A stretch of DNA of 64,000 bases, from the NCBI RefSeq assembly GCF_020667835.1, contig NZ_JAFMPR010000010.1, positions 46,501 to 110,500 of the forward strand, read 5' to 3'. Position 1 is the first letter of the stretch. Each line of letters starts with the position of its first letter. The notes under the pieces are model-generated. The model was not told where the DNA came from. It saw only the letters and a list, made by a program, of their open reading frames with translations, and ran no database searches. Position numbers and translations under genes: made by a program. Source of the DNA: Roseibaca sp. Y0-43 (lineage in GTDB: Bacteria > Pseudomonadota > Alphaproteobacteria > Rhodobacterales > Rhodobacteraceae). Of this stretch, positions 47,477 through 57,952 are shown one piece after another.

Positions 47477-48493
47477 TCAGAACTGGTCTTCGAATCGCTT
47501 CGCCAGCTCATCAATGTTCTCAGGCGGCCATTCCTCGACATCCATGCCAAGATGCAGGCCCATACCCGACAGCACTTCCTTGATTTCGTTCAAGGATTTG
47601 CGGCCAAAGTTCGGGGTGCGCAGCATTTCTGCTTCGGTCTTCTGGATCAGATCGCCGATATAGACGATGTTGTCGTTCTTCAGGCAGTTCGCCGAACGCA
47701 CGGACAGTTCCAGCTCGTCCACCTTCTTCAGCAGAAGCGGGTTGAACTCCAGACCGTCATCATCATCCTTCGAGCCAGCCGATTCAGGCTCGTCGAAATT
47801 GACGAAGATTTGCAGCTGGTCTTGCAGGATACGGGCCGCATAGGCGATGGCGTCTTCCGGGCGGACGGAGCCGTCGGTTTCAACCTTCATCGTCAGCTTG
47901 TCATAGTCCAGAACCTGACCTTCGCGGGTCGGCTGCACATCGTAGCTGACGCGCTTCACCGGCGAGAAAATCGCGTCAATCGGGATCAGGCCGATGGGCG
48001 CATCTTCCGGGCGGTTCTTGTCGGCGCTGACATAGCCTTTGCCAGTGTTGACCGTCAGTTCCATGTAAACCGACGCGCCATCGTCGATATGGCAGATGAC
48101 GAGGTCTTTGTTCAGGATCTCGATCCCTGCCGTCGTCTCGATGTCGCCCGCCGTTACAACGCCCGGACCTTGGGCGGAAATCGACACGCGCTTCGGCCCT
48201 TCGACATCCATGCGCAGGGCGACGCTTTTCAGGTTCAGAACGATGTCGGTCACGTCTTCGCGCACACCGGGCACCGAAGAGAATTCATGCAGGACGTTGT
48301 CGATCTGCACAGAGGTGATCGCCGCCCCTTGCAGCGACGCCATCAGCACGCGACGCAGCGCGTTGCCCAGCGTCAGACCGAAGCCGCGTTCCAGCGGTTC
48401 GGCGATGATGGTCGCCTTGCGTGCGCTGTCAGCGCCCGGTTTCACGTCTAGCTGTGCCGGCTTGATAAGCTCTTGCCAGTTTTTATGGATCAT
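47477..48493 (-). CDS. rpoA: DNA-directed RNA polymerase alpha subunit
   Basis: The 338-residue subunit has the N-terminal assembly domain ([23 protein letters not shown] near 41-63) and the C-terminal DNA- and activator-binding domain ([39 protein letters not shown], about 255-295). An open frame extends upstream to 48529, but the start at 48493 matches the conserved [11 protein letters not shown] terminator separates it from rpsK, so it needs its own promoter or readthrough. Confidence 0.97.
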   Translation of the reverse strand: MIHKNWQELIKPAQLDVKPGADSARKATIIAEPLERGFGLTLGNALRRVLMASLQGAAITSVQIDNVLHEFSSVPGVREDVTDIVLNLKSVALRMDVEGPKRVSISAQGPGVVTAGDIETTAGIEILNKDLVICHIDDGASVYMELTVNTGKGYVSADKNRPEDAPIGLIPIDAIFSPVKRVSYDVQPTREGQVLDYDKLTMKVETDGSVRPEDAIAYAARILQDQLQIFVNFDEPESAGSKDDDDGLEFNPLLLKKVDELELSVRSANCLKNDNIVYIGDLIQKTEAEMLRTPNFGRKSLNEIKEVLSGMGLHLGMDVEEWPPENIDELAKRFEDQF

Positions 48494-48551
48494 GTGTCGC
48501 CTCCATTCTTGTCGCGGGGCCATGCCCAAGCCCGTGCGACGCCCGAGGATC

Positions 48552-48593
48552 TAAAAGACAGAAAACCAGACCCCGCGAAACTGCGGGGTCTGG
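48552..48593 (-). terminator. Intrinsic terminator between rpsK and rpoA
   Basis: CCAGACCCCGC (48566-48576) pairs perfectly with GCGGGGTCTGG (48583-48593) around six bases; on the minus strand TTTTCTGTCTTTT follows. It separates rpsM-rpsK from rpoA-rplQ, which are usually one operon. Confidence 0.9.
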
Positions 48594-48610
48594 CAAAAAC
48601 CGGACCAACC

Positions 48611-49000
48611 TTAGACGCGACGACGCTTCGGCGGGCGGCAACCGTTATGCGCCATCGGGGTGACATCACGAATAGAGGTGATGTTGAACCCAACGGCAGC
48701 CAGCGCGCGCAGCGCCGACTCGCGGCCCGAACCCGGACCCTGCACTTCCACGTCCAGCGTTTTCACGCCATGTTCCTGAGCTTTCTTGCCAGCATCTTCA
48801 GCAGCCAGCTGCGCGGCATAAGGGGTCGATTTACGCGACCCCTTGAAGCCCATCGTGCCGGCGGACGACCACGAAATGGCGTTGCCCTGCACGTCAGAGA
48901 TCAGGATCTTGGTGTTGTTGAAGCTGGAATTCACATGAGCGACACCAGCGGCGATATTCTTGCGAACCTTGCGCTTAACGCGCGTTTTATCACGAGCCAT
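48611..49000 (-). CDS. rpsK: 30S ribosomal protein S11
   Basis: The 129-residue product has the S11 signatures [23 protein letters not shown] near 19-41 and [15 protein letters not shown] at the C-terminus. It lies 15 bp after rpsM and before a strong terminator. Confidence 0.97.
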   Translation of the reverse strand: MARDKTRVKRKVRKNIAAGVAHVNSSFNNTKILISDVQGNAISWSSAGTMGFKGSRKSTPYAAQLAAEDAGKKAQEHGVKTLDVEVQGPGSGRESALRALAAVGFNITSIRDVTPMAHNGCRPPKRRRV

Positions 49001-49015
49001 GGATCAACCCTTCCC

Positions 49016-49384
49016 TTACTTCTTCTTGCCGGCAATAGCTTTTGCCGGGCCCTTGCGCGTGCGCGCATTGGTGTGGGTGCGCTGACCGCGCACGGGAAGG
49101 TTGCGACGATGGCGCAGACCGCGATACGAGCCGATATCCATCATGCGCTTGATGTTCATCTGAACTTCGCGGCGCAGGTCGCCTTCGACGGTGTAGTTCG
49201 CGTCGATATGCTCGCGGACCGCCAGCACCTCGGCATCGGACAATTCGTTGACACGGCGGGTCGTTTCAATGCCGACTGCGGCGCAGATGTCTGCGGCAGC
49301 TTTCGGACCGATGCCGTGGATATAGGTCAGCGCGATGGGAACGCGCTTACCCGTGGGGATGTTTACGCCAGCAATACGTGCCAC
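49016..49384 (-). CDS. rpsM: 30S ribosomal protein S13
   Basis: The 122-residue product begins [18 protein letters not shown] after a GTG start at 49384, which is preceded by AAAGGAA; no ATG fits. The C-terminus [22 protein letters not shown] is typical of S13. About 196 bp separate it from the small membrane-protein gene. That gap holds a possible promoter TTGACC-N17-TACCCG on the minus strand near 49530-49558 and no gene I can support. Confidence 0.96.
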   Translation of the reverse strand: MARIAGVNIPTGKRVPIALTYIHGIGPKAAADICAAVGIETTRRVNELSDAEVLAVREHIDANYTVEGDLRREVQMNIKRMMDIGSYRGLRHRRNLPVRGQRTHTNARTRKGPAKAIAGKKK

Positions 49385-49580
49385 GCGGATAGTTCCTTTC
49401 GTTGCGGTTCCGTAACTCCAGAACCTTTTTTCACAACACGGGGCGCAATGACCCCCCGCGTGCATTCCAATACGAATAGCGCCTGTGGCAGTCCAAGCTG
49501 CCGCGCAGGCGCGATTCTCGTCTCAGGCGTGTCGGGTATGTGCTTTTGGGGCCAAGGTCAAGACCCGATGACAGCACCGG

Positions 49581-49922
49581 TCACAGGGGCACCGTGACGG
49601 TCGCATTCATCAGCCGTTTAACCACCGATTGCCAGTAGACGAAATAGGCAAGACCCAAGGTCAGGATGGTCAATATCAGCCACAGAATAGCATGGCCAAG
49701 GATGTCCGCAAAGCCCACATCGACCGACAAGCGCGCGACGGCGTTGCCGCTGGCATCCAACACAAAGGTTTTGTTGATCGGCGCTTTCAGGAAGTAATAA
49801 GGCAAAACGAACAACGCCAGCCCGAAGGTCACAAGTGTTAGAAGCACCCAGATCAGCAACTGGCCAAGCGCTTCTGTCAGGCTGAAATCGCAGCGAAACC
49901 GGTGGCCGGACCCTAGGATCAT
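49581..49922 (-). CDS. Small membrane protein (DUF6693-like)
   Basis: The 113-residue product has two long hydrophobic segments (about 22-45 and 75-97), with the pattern [25 protein letters not shown] and its internal echo [26 protein letters not shown], suggesting a duplicated helix-loop unit. Its ATG overlaps the adk stop by 4 bp, so it is translated with adk. It resembles small Rhodobacterales membrane proteins of the DUF6693 type; the function is unknown. It interrupts the usual secY-adk-rpsM order. Confidence 0.8.
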   Translation of the reverse strand: MILGSGHRFRCDFSLTEALGQLLIWVLLTLVTFGLALFVLPYYFLKAPINKTFVLDASGNAVARLSVDVGFADILGHAILWLILTILTLGLAYFVYWQSVVKRLMNATVTVPL

Positions 49923-50497
49923 GCGTCGAGGATCGCCGCGATCTGGGCCGCAACCTCGTCCATGCTGGCCATGCCATCGACGCGCTTCAAGCCGCCCTTG
50001 GCGTGGTAATAGCCCAGCAGAGGCGCGGTTTGCTTGTAATAGGCGCGCAAACGGTCGTCGAAAACCTCTGGCGTGTCGTCCTTGCGGACGGGCTGGCCTG
50101 CGGCCTTCGCCTCTTCGGCGCGCTTCACGATACGCCCGACAAGGGCCGTGTCATCGACCACCAGCTCGATCACGGTGTGCAGCTTGGTGTCATGGCGCGC
50201 CAGCAACTCGCCCAAGGCGTCGGCTTGCGCCAGCGTGCGGGGAAAGCCGTCGAAGATGAACCCGCCAGCGGACCCTTCTTCCAGCTTCTCCTCGATCAGG
50301 CCGATGACGATCTCGTCCGTCACAAGCTCGCCCCGGTCCATCACCTCTGCCACGCGCTTGCCCATCTCTGTGCCAGAGGTCTTGGCAGCGCGCAGCATGT
50401 CGCCCGTAGACAGCTGCACCATCCCGCGCGACTGGACCAGCTTTTGCGCCTGGGTGCCTTTGCCCGCCCCCGGAGGCCCGATCAGGATAATATTCAT
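49919..50497 (-). CDS. adk: Adenylate kinase
   Basis: The 192-residue enzyme has the P-loop [11 protein letters not shown] (near 7-17), STGDMLRAA near 31, [12 protein letters not shown] near 82 and the core Asp/Arg residues. It is the short form: there is no LID zinc domain, only a brief [11 protein letters not shown] loop. It interconverts ATP, AMP and ADP. It overlaps secY by 4 bp, the standard location. Confidence 0.96.
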   Translation of the reverse strand: MNIILIGPPGAGKGTQAQKLVQSRGMVQLSTGDMLRAAKTSGTEMGKRVAEVMDRGELVTDEIVIGLIEEKLEEGSAGGFIFDGFPRTLAQADALGELLARHDTKLHTVIELVVDDTALVGRIVKRAEEAKAAGQPVRKDDTPEVFDDRLRAYYKQTAPLLGYYHAKGGLKRVDGMASMDEVAAQIAAILDA

Positions 50498-51861
50498 CGC
50501 CGCGCCGGAGCCTTCGGCTTGGTGCTGCGCTTGCGCGACTTGCCGCGCAGGTTCGAGCGTTCCAGCAAGCCTTCATACTGGTGCGCGATCAGGTGCGATT
50601 GCACGCGGTTGATCGTATCCATCGTGACAGAGACGATAATCAGCACGGATGTGCCGCCGAAATAGAACGGGATCGCCAGTTGACCGCGCAGGATTTCCGG
50701 CAGCAAACAGACCGCCGCCAGATAGATCGCGCCAATGGTCACAAGACGGGTGACGACGTAGTCCAGATATTCCTCGGTGCGCTTGCCGGGACGGATGCCC
50801 GGAACAAAGCCGTTCTGGTTCTTCAGGTTCTCGGCCACTTCATCGGTCTTGAACGCCACGTTCTGCGTGTAGAAGAACGTGAAGAAGATAATCATGGCCG
50901 TGAAGAACAGCAGATATGCGGGCTGGCCGGGGCCGAAATACGCAAGGATCGTCGCCATGATCTCGGACTGCGAATTACCCGAGAAGGTGGCGAGCGTCGT
51001 CGGCAGGAGCAGAAGCGACGAAGCAAAGATCGCAGGGATCACGTTCGCCGGGTTCACCTTGATCGGCAGATGCGACGTGCCACCATCGAACACTTTCATG
51101 CCGACCTGGCGGCGCGGATACTGGATGCTGATCTTGCGGATCGCGCGCTCCATGAAGACCACGAAAGCGATCACGGCCACAACCATCACGATCACACCGA
51201 TGATAACGGCAGGCGAAATCTCGCCCGAGCGGCCCTGTGCGAGGAAATTCGCCAAGGCTGCGGGGATCTCGGCAATGATGCCCACGAAGATGATGAGCGA
51301 GATACCGTTGCCGATGCCACGTTCGGTGATCTGCTCACCCAGCCACATCAGGAACATCGTGCCGCCGACCAGGGTGATGACCACGGCGGCGCGGAAGAAC
51401 CAGCCCGGATCGGTCGCCAGATCGCCCGCTTCGAGCGACACGGCCAGACCGTAGGACTGCCCCAAAGCCAACATGACGGTCAGGTAACGGGTATATTGGT
51501 TCAGCTTGCGCCGCCCCAGTTCACCCTCTTTCTTCAGGGCTTTCCAAGGCTCATACATCGCGCCGATCAGCTGCACGATAATCGCGGCAGAGATATAGGG
51601 CATGATACCAAGCGCGAAGATGCCCATGCGGCTGATCGCGCCGCCGGTGAACATGTTCAACATGCCGCCAATGCCGGACGCGGCCTCGTCCATGAATTCG
51701 CGCAGCGCAAGCCCGTCGATGCCCGGAACCGGGATATACGTGCCGATGCGGTAAACGATCAGCAGGCCAAGCGCGAAGAAGATGCGTTTGCGAAGGTCGG
51801 TTGCCTTTGCCAGCGCCCCCCAGCTTGTATTTGCCGCGAGTTGGTCAGCACCAGAAGCCAT
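50494..51861 (-). CDS. secY: Preprotein translocase subunit SecY
   Basis: The 455-residue membrane protein has ten membrane segments and SecY blocks such as [14 protein letters not shown] near 87-100, [17 protein letters not shown] [15 protein letters not shown] near 180 and the C-terminal [18 protein letters not shown]. It forms the SecYEG channel. It is 105 bp downstream of rplO; the gap contains a GC hairpin (51887-51916) without a T-tract. Confidence 0.97.
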   Translation of the reverse strand: MASGADQLAANTSWGALAKATDLRKRIFFALGLLIVYRIGTYIPVPGIDGLALREFMDEAASGIGGMLNMFTGGAISRMGIFALGIMPYISAAIIVQLIGAMYEPWKALKKEGELGRRKLNQYTRYLTVMLALGQSYGLAVSLEAGDLATDPGWFFRAAVVITLVGGTMFLMWLGEQITERGIGNGISLIIFVGIIAEIPAALANFLAQGRSGEISPAVIIGVIVMVVAVIAFVVFMERAIRKISIQYPRRQVGMKVFDGGTSHLPIKVNPANVIPAIFASSLLLLPTTLATFSGNSQSEIMATILAYFGPGQPAYLLFFTAMIIFFTFFYTQNVAFKTDEVAENLKNQNGFVPGIRPGKRTEEYLDYVVTRLVTIGAIYLAAVCLLPEILRGQLAIPFYFGGTSVLIIVSVTMDTINRVQSHLIAHQYEGLLERSNLRGKSRKRSTKPKAPARR

Positions 51862-51966
51862 CTGCGTCTCTCTCTGTCATGTCAGCGCCGCCAGACCGGG
51901 GTCCGGTCGGCGGCGCGAAAACCCTGTTATGGGTGATGTAAGGGGCTAATCATCCCCTCACAACCT

Positions 51967-52458
51967 TTATTCGGCTGCCGCACCTTCGTTTTTCGGTGCA
52001 GGCGCGATGATTTGAACCGAACCGCCGGCCTTCTCGACAGCGTCGACAGCCGATTTCGAAGCGCCCGTCACTTCCAGCGTGACCTTCGAGGTGATCTCAC
52101 CCTTCGCCAGCACGCGCACACCGTCCAGCTTGCGGCGCACCAAGCCCGAAGCGACCAGCGCGTCTTCGGTGATGGTGGCTTTTGCGTCCAGCTTGCCTTC
52201 GCCGATGAACTTCTCGATCAGGCCAAGGTTGACGACAGCAAAGCTCTTGCGGTTGGGCTTGTTGAAGCCACGCTTCGGCAGACGCATGTAGAGCGGCATC
52301 TGGCCGCCTTCATAACCATTGATGGCCACACCCGAGCGGGATTTCTGGCCCTTGATACCACGGCCACCCATCTTGCCCTTGCCAGAGCCGGGGCCACGGC
52401 CAACGCGCATCCGTTTCTTGGTTGCGCCAGCGTTGTCGCGAAGTTCATTCAGTTTCAT
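51967..52458 (-). CDS. rplO: 50S ribosomal protein L15
   Basis: The 163-residue product begins [22 protein letters not shown] with [20 protein letters not shown] near 25-44, typical of L15. It is transcribed from its own promoter (52554-52582) rather than directly continuing rpmD, since a terminator and the EamA gene lie in between. The start has GGAGAAG upstream. Confidence 0.97.
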   Translation of the reverse strand: MKLNELRDNAGATKKRMRVGRGPGSGKGKMGGRGIKGQKSRSGVAINGYEGGQMPLYMRLPKRGFNKPNRKSFAVVNLGLIEKFIGEGKLDAKATITEDALVASGLVRRKLDGVRVLAKGEITSKVTLEVTGASKSAVDAVEKAGGSVQIIAPAPKNEGAAAE

Positions 52459-52553
52459 GTCGCTTCTCCTTTGCCGGAACTACCCCCCAGCGACGGATTG
52501 GGGCAAACACGGCGTGCAAAATTGAGTCGTGGCCCCCCTTGGGCCACCGGGGG

Positions 52554-52582
52554 CGTATACGAGCAAGGGGCGGCGCGATCAA
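52554..52582 (-). promoter_or_regulatory. rplO promoter
   Basis: TTGATC (52577-52582) and TATACG (52554-52559) are 17 bp apart on the minus strand. The -35 element overlaps the stop codon of the EamA gene. The -10 sequence TATACG is the same as at the rpmC promoter. Confidence 0.65.
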
Positions 52583-53439
52583 GCCCCCTGTTTCGGGCCC
52601 GGCTTTCGCGCGCCCCAAACGCCCAGAACAATTCCGCCAAGGATCAGGCCAGAGGCAAGGGCCGCGCGGGCGCTGATCGGCTCTGCCAGCAAGAGCGCCC
52701 CACCCAGAAGCGCGAATACCGGGGCGGATAGCTGCGCAAGCGCCCCACGCGTTGCCCCAAGTGCGGGTAAGACCTGATACCACAGGGCATAGCCCAGCCC
52801 GGACGTGATGGCCCCCGAAAGGATTGCCAAAGCCACACCCATGGTGCTTGGGGCCGAACTGGACCCGGCAAGCAGTGCGGCCCCCAGCACCACCGGGCTG
52901 GCAAGGAGAAAATTCGACGCCGTCGCAACCAAGGGATCGGCCACTTTGCGACCAGCCAAGGAATAGACACCCCAGCCCACCGCCGCCAGCGCCATCAAGG
53001 CCAGCGAAACCGGCGGCAGGGGAACCGCCGTGCCTGGCCAGCCAAGGTAGACCAGCCCCGCCAGCGAAAGCGCCATGCCAAGCCAGCGCAGGGCAGCGGG
53101 ACGTTCCCCTTCCAGAAGCGCGCCCGCGAACATGGTCAGTTGCACGCCCCCGAACAGGATGACCGCGCCCAGCCCTGCATCGAGCTGCAAATAGGCAAAG
53201 GAAAAGCCCACAAGGTAGGCTACAAGCCCCGCCACTGCGACCCAGTCGGGGCGCCGCGCAATGGCGCGCGGACCAGAGCGCAGGCTGACCAGCACCCAAA
53301 GCATAAGCGCCCCGCTGACCACACGCAGCGCGGCGAATTCAGCAGGCCCGATATGGTCGCCGACAAGCGCCGCGCGATTCAGAAGCGAATTCGCGGCGAA
53401 GGCGATCATGGTCAGAATGGTCAGGGCGAATAGGCGCAT
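52579..53439 (-). CDS. EamA/DMT family transporter inserted between rpmD and rplO
   Basis: The 286-residue membrane protein has ten hydrophobic segments in two EamA repeats (FAANSLLNRAAL near the start; VGWGVYSLAGR near 150), so it is a drug/metabolite exporter of the EamA type. The start at 53439 places the first membrane helix at residue 1; an ATG at 53475 is also open. It lies on the same strand as the ribosomal genes but between the rpmD terminator and the rplO promoter, so it is an independent gene placed inside the spc operon. The substrate is unknown. Confidence 0.9.
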   Translation of the reverse strand: MRLFALTILTMIAFAANSLLNRAALVGDHIGPAEFAALRVVSGALMLWVLVSLRSGPRAIARRPDWVAVAGLVAYLVGFSFAYLQLDAGLGAVILFGGVQLTMFAGALLEGERPAALRWLGMALSLAGLVYLGWPGTAVPLPPVSLALMALAAVGWGVYSLAGRKVADPLVATASNFLLASPVVLGAALLAGSSSAPSTMGVALAILSGAITSGLGYALWYQVLPALGATRGALAQLSAPVFALLGGALLLAEPISARAALASGLILGGIVLGVWGARKPGPKQGA

Positions 53440-53512
53440 GAGTTCAGTTTCCGAAAGACCGCCCAGAGATGGCATAGCAGGCGCGGCTTCCCAACAAGGA
53501 TTTTGCATCGCA

Positions 53513-53547
53513 CAAAGCAAAACGCCCCGGCCATAACAGCCGGGGCG
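53513..53547 (-). terminator. Intrinsic terminator after rpmD
   Basis: CGCCCCGGC (53523-53531) pairs with GCCGGGGCG (53539-53547) around seven bases; TTTTGCTTTG follows on the minus strand. It ends the rpmC-rpmD unit before the EamA gene. Confidence 0.9.
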
Positions 53548-53572
53548 CTTGCAAATTCAAAAGCAGAGCGGA

Positions 53573-53761
53573 TTAGCCGCGCTCTTCCACGATCTGCACC
53601 AGGTGCGGGATCGAGTTCACCATGCCGCGCACGGAAGGAGTATCTTCCAGCTCGCGGGTGCGGTGCATCTTGTTCAGGCCCAGGCCCTTCAACGTGGCGC
53701 GCTGAATGGCGGGGCGGCGGATCGGCGAACCGACCTGCTTGACGACGATGGTTTTAGCCAT
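53573..53761 (-). CDS. rpmD: 50S ribosomal protein L30
   Basis: The 62-residue product has [43 protein letters not shown], typical L30. It lies 15 bp after rpsE and is directly followed by a strong terminator instead of rplO. Confidence 0.97.
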   Translation of the reverse strand: MAKTIVVKQVGSPIRRPAIQRATLKGLGLNKMHRTRELEDTPSVRGMVNSIPHLVQIVEERG

Positions 53762-53776
53762 TGTGCTTACCCTTCC

Positions 53777-54337
53777 TTACGCGTCGGCGGTTTCGGTCTC
53801 GGCTTCAGGCTTGCGCAGGATGTCTGCCACCTTCTTGCCGCGACGCTGCGCCACCTGACGGGGGCTGGCCGAATTCTTCAGCGCGTCAAACGTCGCGCGG
53901 ACCATGTTGTAGGGGTTCTGGCTGCCGAGCGACTTGGCCACAACGTCTTGCAGGCCCAGCATCTCGAACACGGCGCGCATCGGACCACCGGCAATGATAC
54001 CGGTCCCCGGCACGGCCTGACGCATGACAACCTTGCCCGCACCGTGGCGGCCTTCGATGTCATGGTGCAGCGTGCGGCCGTCTTTCAGCGGAACGCGAAC
54101 CATCTGGCGCTTTGCCTGTTCGGTTGCCTTGCGGATGGCTTCGGGCACTTCTTTCGCTTTGCCTTTGCCAAAACCCACACGACCACGCTGATCGCCGACA
54201 ACCACGAGCGCCGCAAAGCCGAAACGCTTGCCGCCTTTCACGGTTTTCGACACGCGGTTGATCGCAACCAGACGATCGGCGAATTCCGGGGTTTCCTCGC
54301 GGTCGCGACGGTCCCGGCGGTTTTCTCTTTCTGCCAT
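53777..54337 (-). CDS. rpsE: 30S ribosomal protein S5
   Basis: The 186-residue product has the S5 N-terminal double-stranded RNA-binding fold ([22 protein letters not shown] near 27-48) and [18 protein letters not shown] near 112-129. The acidic C-terminus ([11 protein letters not shown]) is variable. The N-terminal [10 protein letters not shown] is a common alphaproteobacterial extension. Confidence 0.97.
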   Translation of the reverse strand: MAERENRRDRRDREETPEFADRLVAINRVSKTVKGGKRFGFAALVVVGDQRGRVGFGKGKAKEVPEAIRKATEQAKRQMVRVPLKDGRTLHHDIEGRHGAGKVVMRQAVPGTGIIAGGPMRAVFEMLGLQDVVAKSLGSQNPYNMVRATFDALKNSASPRQVAQRRGKKVADILRKPEAETETADA

Positions 54338-54347
54338 AATCGTCTCC

Positions 54348-54707
54348 TCAGAACTTCAGGCCGCCTTCACGAGCGGCATCGGCGAGCGCCTTGACCTTCC
54401 CGTGAAAGATGAAACCGCCACGGTCGAAATAGCACTCTTCGACGCCAGCGGCTTTCGCACGCTCGGCAATCGCGGCACCAATCTTGGCGGCTGCGTCCTT
54501 GTTGTTGACACCCACGACACCGAAATCCTTTTCCAGCGTCGAGGCCGAAGCCAACGTCACACCGCGCACATCGTCGATCAGCTGAACGCTGATGTTCTTG
54601 TTGGAGCGGTGGACAGACAGGCGCGGACGCCCATTGGCCATTTTCTTCAGTTTGTTCCGAACGCGCAGGCGGCGTTTTTGGAACAGCTTTTGCTTTGTGT
54701 TCGCCAT
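54348..54707 (-). CDS. rplR: 50S ribosomal protein L18
   Basis: The 119-residue product has [20 protein letters not shown] near 27-46 and the C-terminal [23 protein letters not shown], characteristic of L18, which binds 5S rRNA. It lies 11 bp after rplF and 10 bp before rpsE. Confidence 0.97.
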   Translation of the reverse strand: MANTKQKLFQKRRLRVRNKLKKMANGRPRLSVHRSNKNISVQLIDDVRGVTLASASTLEKDFGVVGVNNKDAAAKIGAAIAERAKAAGVEECYFDRGGFIFHGKVKALADAAREGGLKF

Positions 54708-54718
54708 CTTTCGCGCCC

Positions 54719-55252
54719 TTACTTCTTCTTGCCTTCCTTACGGAAGATATACTCGTCCTTGTAGCGGATACCTTTGCCCTTGTAGGGCTCGGGCGAACGC
54801 CACTTGCGGATGTTTGCGGCCACTTCGCCGACCTGCTGCTGGTCGATACCTTCGACAACAACCTCGGTTTGCTTGGGGGCGGAAACGGTGATGCCGGCGG
54901 GAACCTCGAAGATCACTTCGTGGCTGTAACCCAGCGACAGTTTCAGGTCTTTGCCCTGCATCGCGGCACGATAACCAACGCCGACCAGTTCCAGCTCTTT
55001 CTTGAAGCCGGTGGTCACGCCGGTGGCCAGGTTGGCGACCATCGAGCGGGTCATGCCCCACTGCTGACGGGCGCGCTTGGACAGGCCGCGCGGCTTGACG
55101 GTGACGGTGTTGCCTTCCAGCACGATATCCACGTCATCACCAGCGGTGAAGCTGCGGGTGCCCTTGGGGCCCTTGACCTCGATGGTCTGGCCCGAGACCT
55201 GCGCGCTCACACCCGAAGGCAGTTCGACAGGCTTTTTGCCAATACGAGACAT
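54719..55252 (-). CDS. rplF: 50S ribosomal protein L6
   Basis: The 177-residue product begins [15 protein letters not shown] and has the L6 signature near the C-terminus ([18 protein letters not shown], about 150-167). It lies 11 bp after rpsH. Confidence 0.97.
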   Translation of the reverse strand: MSRIGKKPVELPSGVSAQVSGQTIEVKGPKGTRSFTAGDDVDIVLEGNTVTVKPRGLSKRARQQWGMTRSMVANLATGVTTGFKKELELVGVGYRAAMQGKDLKLSLGYSHEVIFEVPAGITVSAPKQTEVVVEGIDQQQVGEVAANIRKWRSPEPYKGKGIRYKDEYIFRKEGKKK

Positions 55253-55263
55253 CTCAGCCCTCC

Positions 55264-55662
55264 TTAGAACACACGGCAGAGCACTTCGCCACCAACATTG
55301 GCGGCGCGGGCTGCTGCGTCGGACATCACGCCTTTCGGCGTGGAGACAACCGAAATACCCAGACCATTGCGGACCTGCGGAATTTCACGAACACCGGAAT
55401 ACACGCGGCGACCGGGCGTCGAAATACGCTTCAATTCGCGAATGGCAGGGGCGCCATCGGCATATTTCAGCGAGATTTCCAGTTCGGCATGGCCACCTTC
55501 AGAGGTGACGCGCTCATAGCCACGGATGTAGCCTTCGCTTGCCAGAACATCGAGCACCCAGGCACGCAACTTCGACGCGGGCGTGCGCACGGTCGATTTG
55601 CCACGCATCTGCGCGTTGCGGATACGGGTCAGCATATCGCCGAGAGGATCGTTCATGGACAT
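55264..55662 (-). CDS. rpsH: 30S ribosomal protein S8
   Basis: The 132-residue product has [15 protein letters not shown] near the start and the S8 signature [18 protein letters not shown] near 97-114. The start at 55662 has AAGGAGAAGG upstream. Confidence 0.97.
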   Translation of the reverse strand: MSMNDPLGDMLTRIRNAQMRGKSTVRTPASKLRAWVLDVLASEGYIRGYERVTSEGGHAELEISLKYADGAPAIRELKRISTPGRRVYSGVREIPQVRNGLGISVVSTPKGVMSDAAARAANVGGEVLCRVF

Positions 55663-55674
55663 GATCCCTTCTCC

Positions 55675-55980
55675 TTACCAGCTCGACTTGACCATGCCCG
55701 GGATCTGACCTTTCGAGGCCAGATCACGCAGCGCGATCCGCGACAGTTTCAGTTTGCGATAGTAAGCTTTCGGACGGCCCGACAGCTGGCAACGGTTGTG
55801 CAGGCGGGTTTCCGAGGAATTCCGCGGCAGTTGTGCCAGTTTCAGGTTCGCCTTGAAACGCTCTTCCATCGGGCGTTCGGCATCGGCAGCGATTGCTTTC
55901 AGCTCAGCGCGCTTGGCGGCATATTTCGCCACCAGCTTCTGACGCTTCTTCTCGCGCTCGACCATTGCTTTTTTAGCCAT
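55675..55980 (-). CDS. rpsN: 30S ribosomal protein S14
   Basis: The 101-residue zinc-free (C-) form of S14, beginning [19 protein letters not shown] and carrying [20 protein letters not shown] near 70-89. No CxxC pairs are present. Confidence 0.97.
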   Translation of the reverse strand: MAKKAMVEREKKRQKLVAKYAAKRAELKAIAADAERPMEERFKANLKLAQLPRNSSETRLHNRCQLSGRPKAYYRKLKLSRIALRDLASKGQIPGMVKSSW

Positions 55981-55999
55981 TGGTTCTCTCCCTCTCGCG

Positions 56000-56560
56000 T
56001 CAGCTGGTGAAGGGCATGTTGAAATGCTTCAACAGCGCCTTGGCTTCAGCGTCGGTTCTCGCGGTGGTGCAGATGATGACATCCATGCCCCACATCTCGT
56101 CGATCTGATCGAAATTGATCTCGGGGAACACGATATGTTCCTTGATGCCCATGGCGTAGTTGCCATTGCCATCGAACGACGTGCCCTTGACGCCGCGGAA
56201 GTCGCGGACGCGCGGCAGCGCGATGTTGATGAGGCGGTCAAGGAATTCATACATGCGCGCACCGCGCAGAGTGACCTTCACGCCCAGCGGCATTTCCTCA
56301 CGAACGCGGAAACCCGCGATCGAGTTGCGTGCTTTTGTGATGACGGCTTTCTGACCGGCAATCGCGGTCAGATCGGCCTGGGCCGACTTGATCTTCTTGG
56401 TGTCCTTGACGGCTTCACCAATCCCCATGTTCAGCACGATCTTGTCGAGCTTGGGGATCATCATGTCGTTCTTGTAGCCGAACTCTTCTTTCAGCGCCGC
56501 ACGGATCTGGTCTGCATAGACCGTCTTCAGGCGCGGGGTGTAATTGGCTTGATCCAACAT
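56000..56560 (-). CDS. rplE: 50S ribosomal protein L5
   Basis: The 186-residue product has [18 protein letters not shown] near 33-50 and [20 protein letters not shown] at the C-terminus. Its start overlaps the rplX stop (TGATG), suggesting coupled translation. Confidence 0.97.
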   Translation of the reverse strand: MLDQANYTPRLKTVYADQIRAALKEEFGYKNDMMIPKLDKIVLNMGIGEAVKDTKKIKSAQADLTAIAGQKAVITKARNSIAGFRVREEMPLGVKVTLRGARMYEFLDRLINIALPRVRDFRGVKGTSFDGNGNYAMGIKEHIVFPEINFDQIDEMWGMDVIICTTARTDAEAKALLKHFNMPFTS

Positions 56561-56865
56561 CAGACCGCCTCCCCGGTTGTCTTGGCATAACGCACCTTCT
56601 TGCCGTCTTCCATGCGGAAGCCGACGCGGGTTGCCTTGCCGTTGCTGTCCACAAGCGCCAGGTTCGACAGGTCGATGGGCATTGCCTTGGGCAGGCGGCC
56701 ACCTTGGCTGGTCTGGCTTTGCTTGGTGTGGCGGATGGCGATATTGATGCCGTCAACGACCGCTTTGTTGTCCTTGGGCATGACGGCGGAAATCTCGCCC
56801 TGCTTGCCCTTGTCCTTGCCGGTCAGAACGACGACCTTGTCGCCTTTTTTCAACTTGGCAGCCAT
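56560..56865 (-). CDS. rplX: 50S ribosomal protein L24
   Basis: The 101-residue product has the KOW motif [19 protein letters not shown] (about 6-24) and the L24 block [16 protein letters not shown]. The start overlaps the rplN stop (TAATG). Confidence 0.97.
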   Translation of the reverse strand: MAAKLKKGDKVVVLTGKDKGKQGEISAVMPKDNKAVVDGINIAIRHTKQSQTSQGGRLPKAMPIDLSNLALVDSNGKATRVGFRMEDGKKVRYAKTTGEAV

Positions 56866-57233
56866 TACAGCACCTCCGGAGCGAGCGAGATGATCTTCAT
56901 GAAGTTCTTCGCGCGCAGCTCGCGCACCACCGGCCCGAAGATACGGGTGCCGACAGGTTCGCCAGAGTTGTTGAGGATGACGGCCGCGTTGCGGTCGAAG
57001 CGGATCGAGGTGCCATCTTCACGACGGACTTCTTTCGCGGTCCGAACGACGACGGCTTTACGCACGTCACCCTTCTTCACGCGGCCCCGCGGAATGGCTT
57101 CCTTGACCGACACCACGATGATGTCGCCCACCGACGCATAGCGCCGCTTGGAGCCGCCGAGGACCTTGATGCACTGAACCCGGCGTGCGCCAGAGTTGTC
57201 AGCAACATCCAGATTGGTCTGCATCTGGATCAT
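56865..57233 (-). CDS. rplN: 50S ribosomal protein L14
   Basis: The 122-residue product begins [21 protein letters not shown] and has [22 protein letters not shown] near 37-58, canonical L14. A 63-bp gap separates it from rpsQ. Confidence 0.97.
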   Translation of the reverse strand: MIQMQTNLDVADNSGARRVQCIKVLGGSKRRYASVGDIIVVSVKEAIPRGRVKKGDVRKAVVVRTAKEVRREDGTSIRFDRNAAVILNNSGEPVGTRIFGPVVRELRAKNFMKIISLAPEVL

Positions 57234-57296
57234 TTGGTTTCTCCCGACCTTTGGGCACTACGCCCAGGGTTTCGATAAGTCTGAAGGGTCCGGGTC

Positions 57297-57536
57297 TTAC
57301 GCTTCAGCGTCGACCAGAACCTCCCAGCGCTTGGACTTCGAGATCGGTGCACATTCGATGATGCGAACGGTGTCACCAACCTTGAACTGGTTGAGCGGAT
57401 CGTGAGCCCGGTATTTCTTGGTGCTACGAACCGTCTTCTTCATGACGGGGTGCGTGAAGCGGCGCTCGACCAGAACCGTGACGGTCTGTTCGTTCTTGTC
57501 GCTCGTCACCTTGCCTTGCAGGATGCGTTTGGGCAT
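57297..57536 (-). CDS. rpsQ: 30S ribosomal protein S17
   Basis: The 79-residue product has [22 protein letters not shown] near the start and the S17 signature [18 protein letters not shown] near 54-71. It lies 11 bp after rpmC. Confidence 0.97.
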   Translation of the reverse strand: MPKRILQGKVTSDKNEQTVTVLVERRFTHPVMKKTVRSTKKYRAHDPLNQFKVGDTVRIIECAPISKSKRWEVLVDAEA

Positions 57537-57547
57537 GGGCCAGCTCC

Positions 57548-57751
57548 TTAGTTCGCCGCCGCTTCAGCGGCTTTTTCGTTGAGGATGGTCGAAACGCGTG
57601 CGGCGTCACGACGGACCTGGCGAATACGAGCCGTGTTTTCCAGCTGGTTGGTCGCCTTCTGGAAGCGCAGGTTGAACGCTTCCTTTTTCAGCGCAACGAG
57701 TTCGTCACGCAGTTGATCCGGTGTCTTGGATCGCAGATCTTCGGCTTTCAT
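57548..57751 (-). CDS. rpmC: 50S ribosomal protein L29
   Basis: The 67-residue product has [27 protein letters not shown] and the L29 signature [16 protein letters not shown]. Two ATGs are close together; 57751 is chosen because AAGGA sits seven bases upstream, whereas it abuts the ATG at 57757. It is the first gene after the promoter at 57833-57861. Confidence 0.95.
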   Translation of the reverse strand: MKAEDLRSKTPDQLRDELVALKKEAFNLRFQKATNQLENTARIRQVRRDAARVSTILNEKAAEAAAN

Positions 57752-57832
57752 GGCCATTCCTTCAGTCAACAATCACCGGAAGGCCCCTGTGACAGGGTCA
57801 CCCTGATTCCCGGCGGAGGTGGATGAGCGTGC

Positions 57833-57861
57833 CGTATAGGCGCGTTGCGCCCGCTTGGCAA
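57833..57861 (-). promoter_or_regulatory. rpmC promoter
   Basis: TTGCCA (57856-57861) and TATACG (57833-57838) are 17 bp apart on the minus strand, ten bases downstream of the rplP terminator and about 80 bp before rpmC. It should drive rpmC through rpmD. Confidence 0.7.
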
Positions 57862-57870
57862 GTGCCCCTT

Positions 57871-57910
57871 CAAAAGAAGATGTCCCGGCCAATAGTTCAG
57901 CCGGGACATC
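57871..57910 (-). terminator. Intrinsic terminator after rplP
   Basis: GATGTCCCGGC (57879-57889) pairs perfectly with GCCGGGACATC (57900-57910) around ten bases; TTCTTTTG follows on the minus strand. It separates rplB-rplP from rpmC, genes that usually touch each other. Confidence 0.85.
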
Positions 57911-57921
57911 CGAATGCAAAC

Positions 57922-57948
57922 TAGGGTGCGTGCCGGGCACGCACCCTA
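57922..57948. repeat. Palindromic GTAGGGTGCGTG-type repeat, copy 1
   Basis: TAGGGTGCGTGC (57922-57933) and GCACGCACCCTA (57937-57948) form a perfect 12-bp inverted repeat around CGG, 4 bp after the rplP stop. The right arm with the following C (CACGCACCCTAC) recurs at 63858-63869, so this is likely a dispersed short palindrome, perhaps serving as an mRNA end. Confidence 0.7.
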
Positions 57949-57952
57949 CGGA

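Noticed and set aside
51887..51916. GC hairpin between rplO and secY as a terminator
   Set aside because: The stem has a bulged base and no T-tract on the minus strand, so it is not called a terminator.
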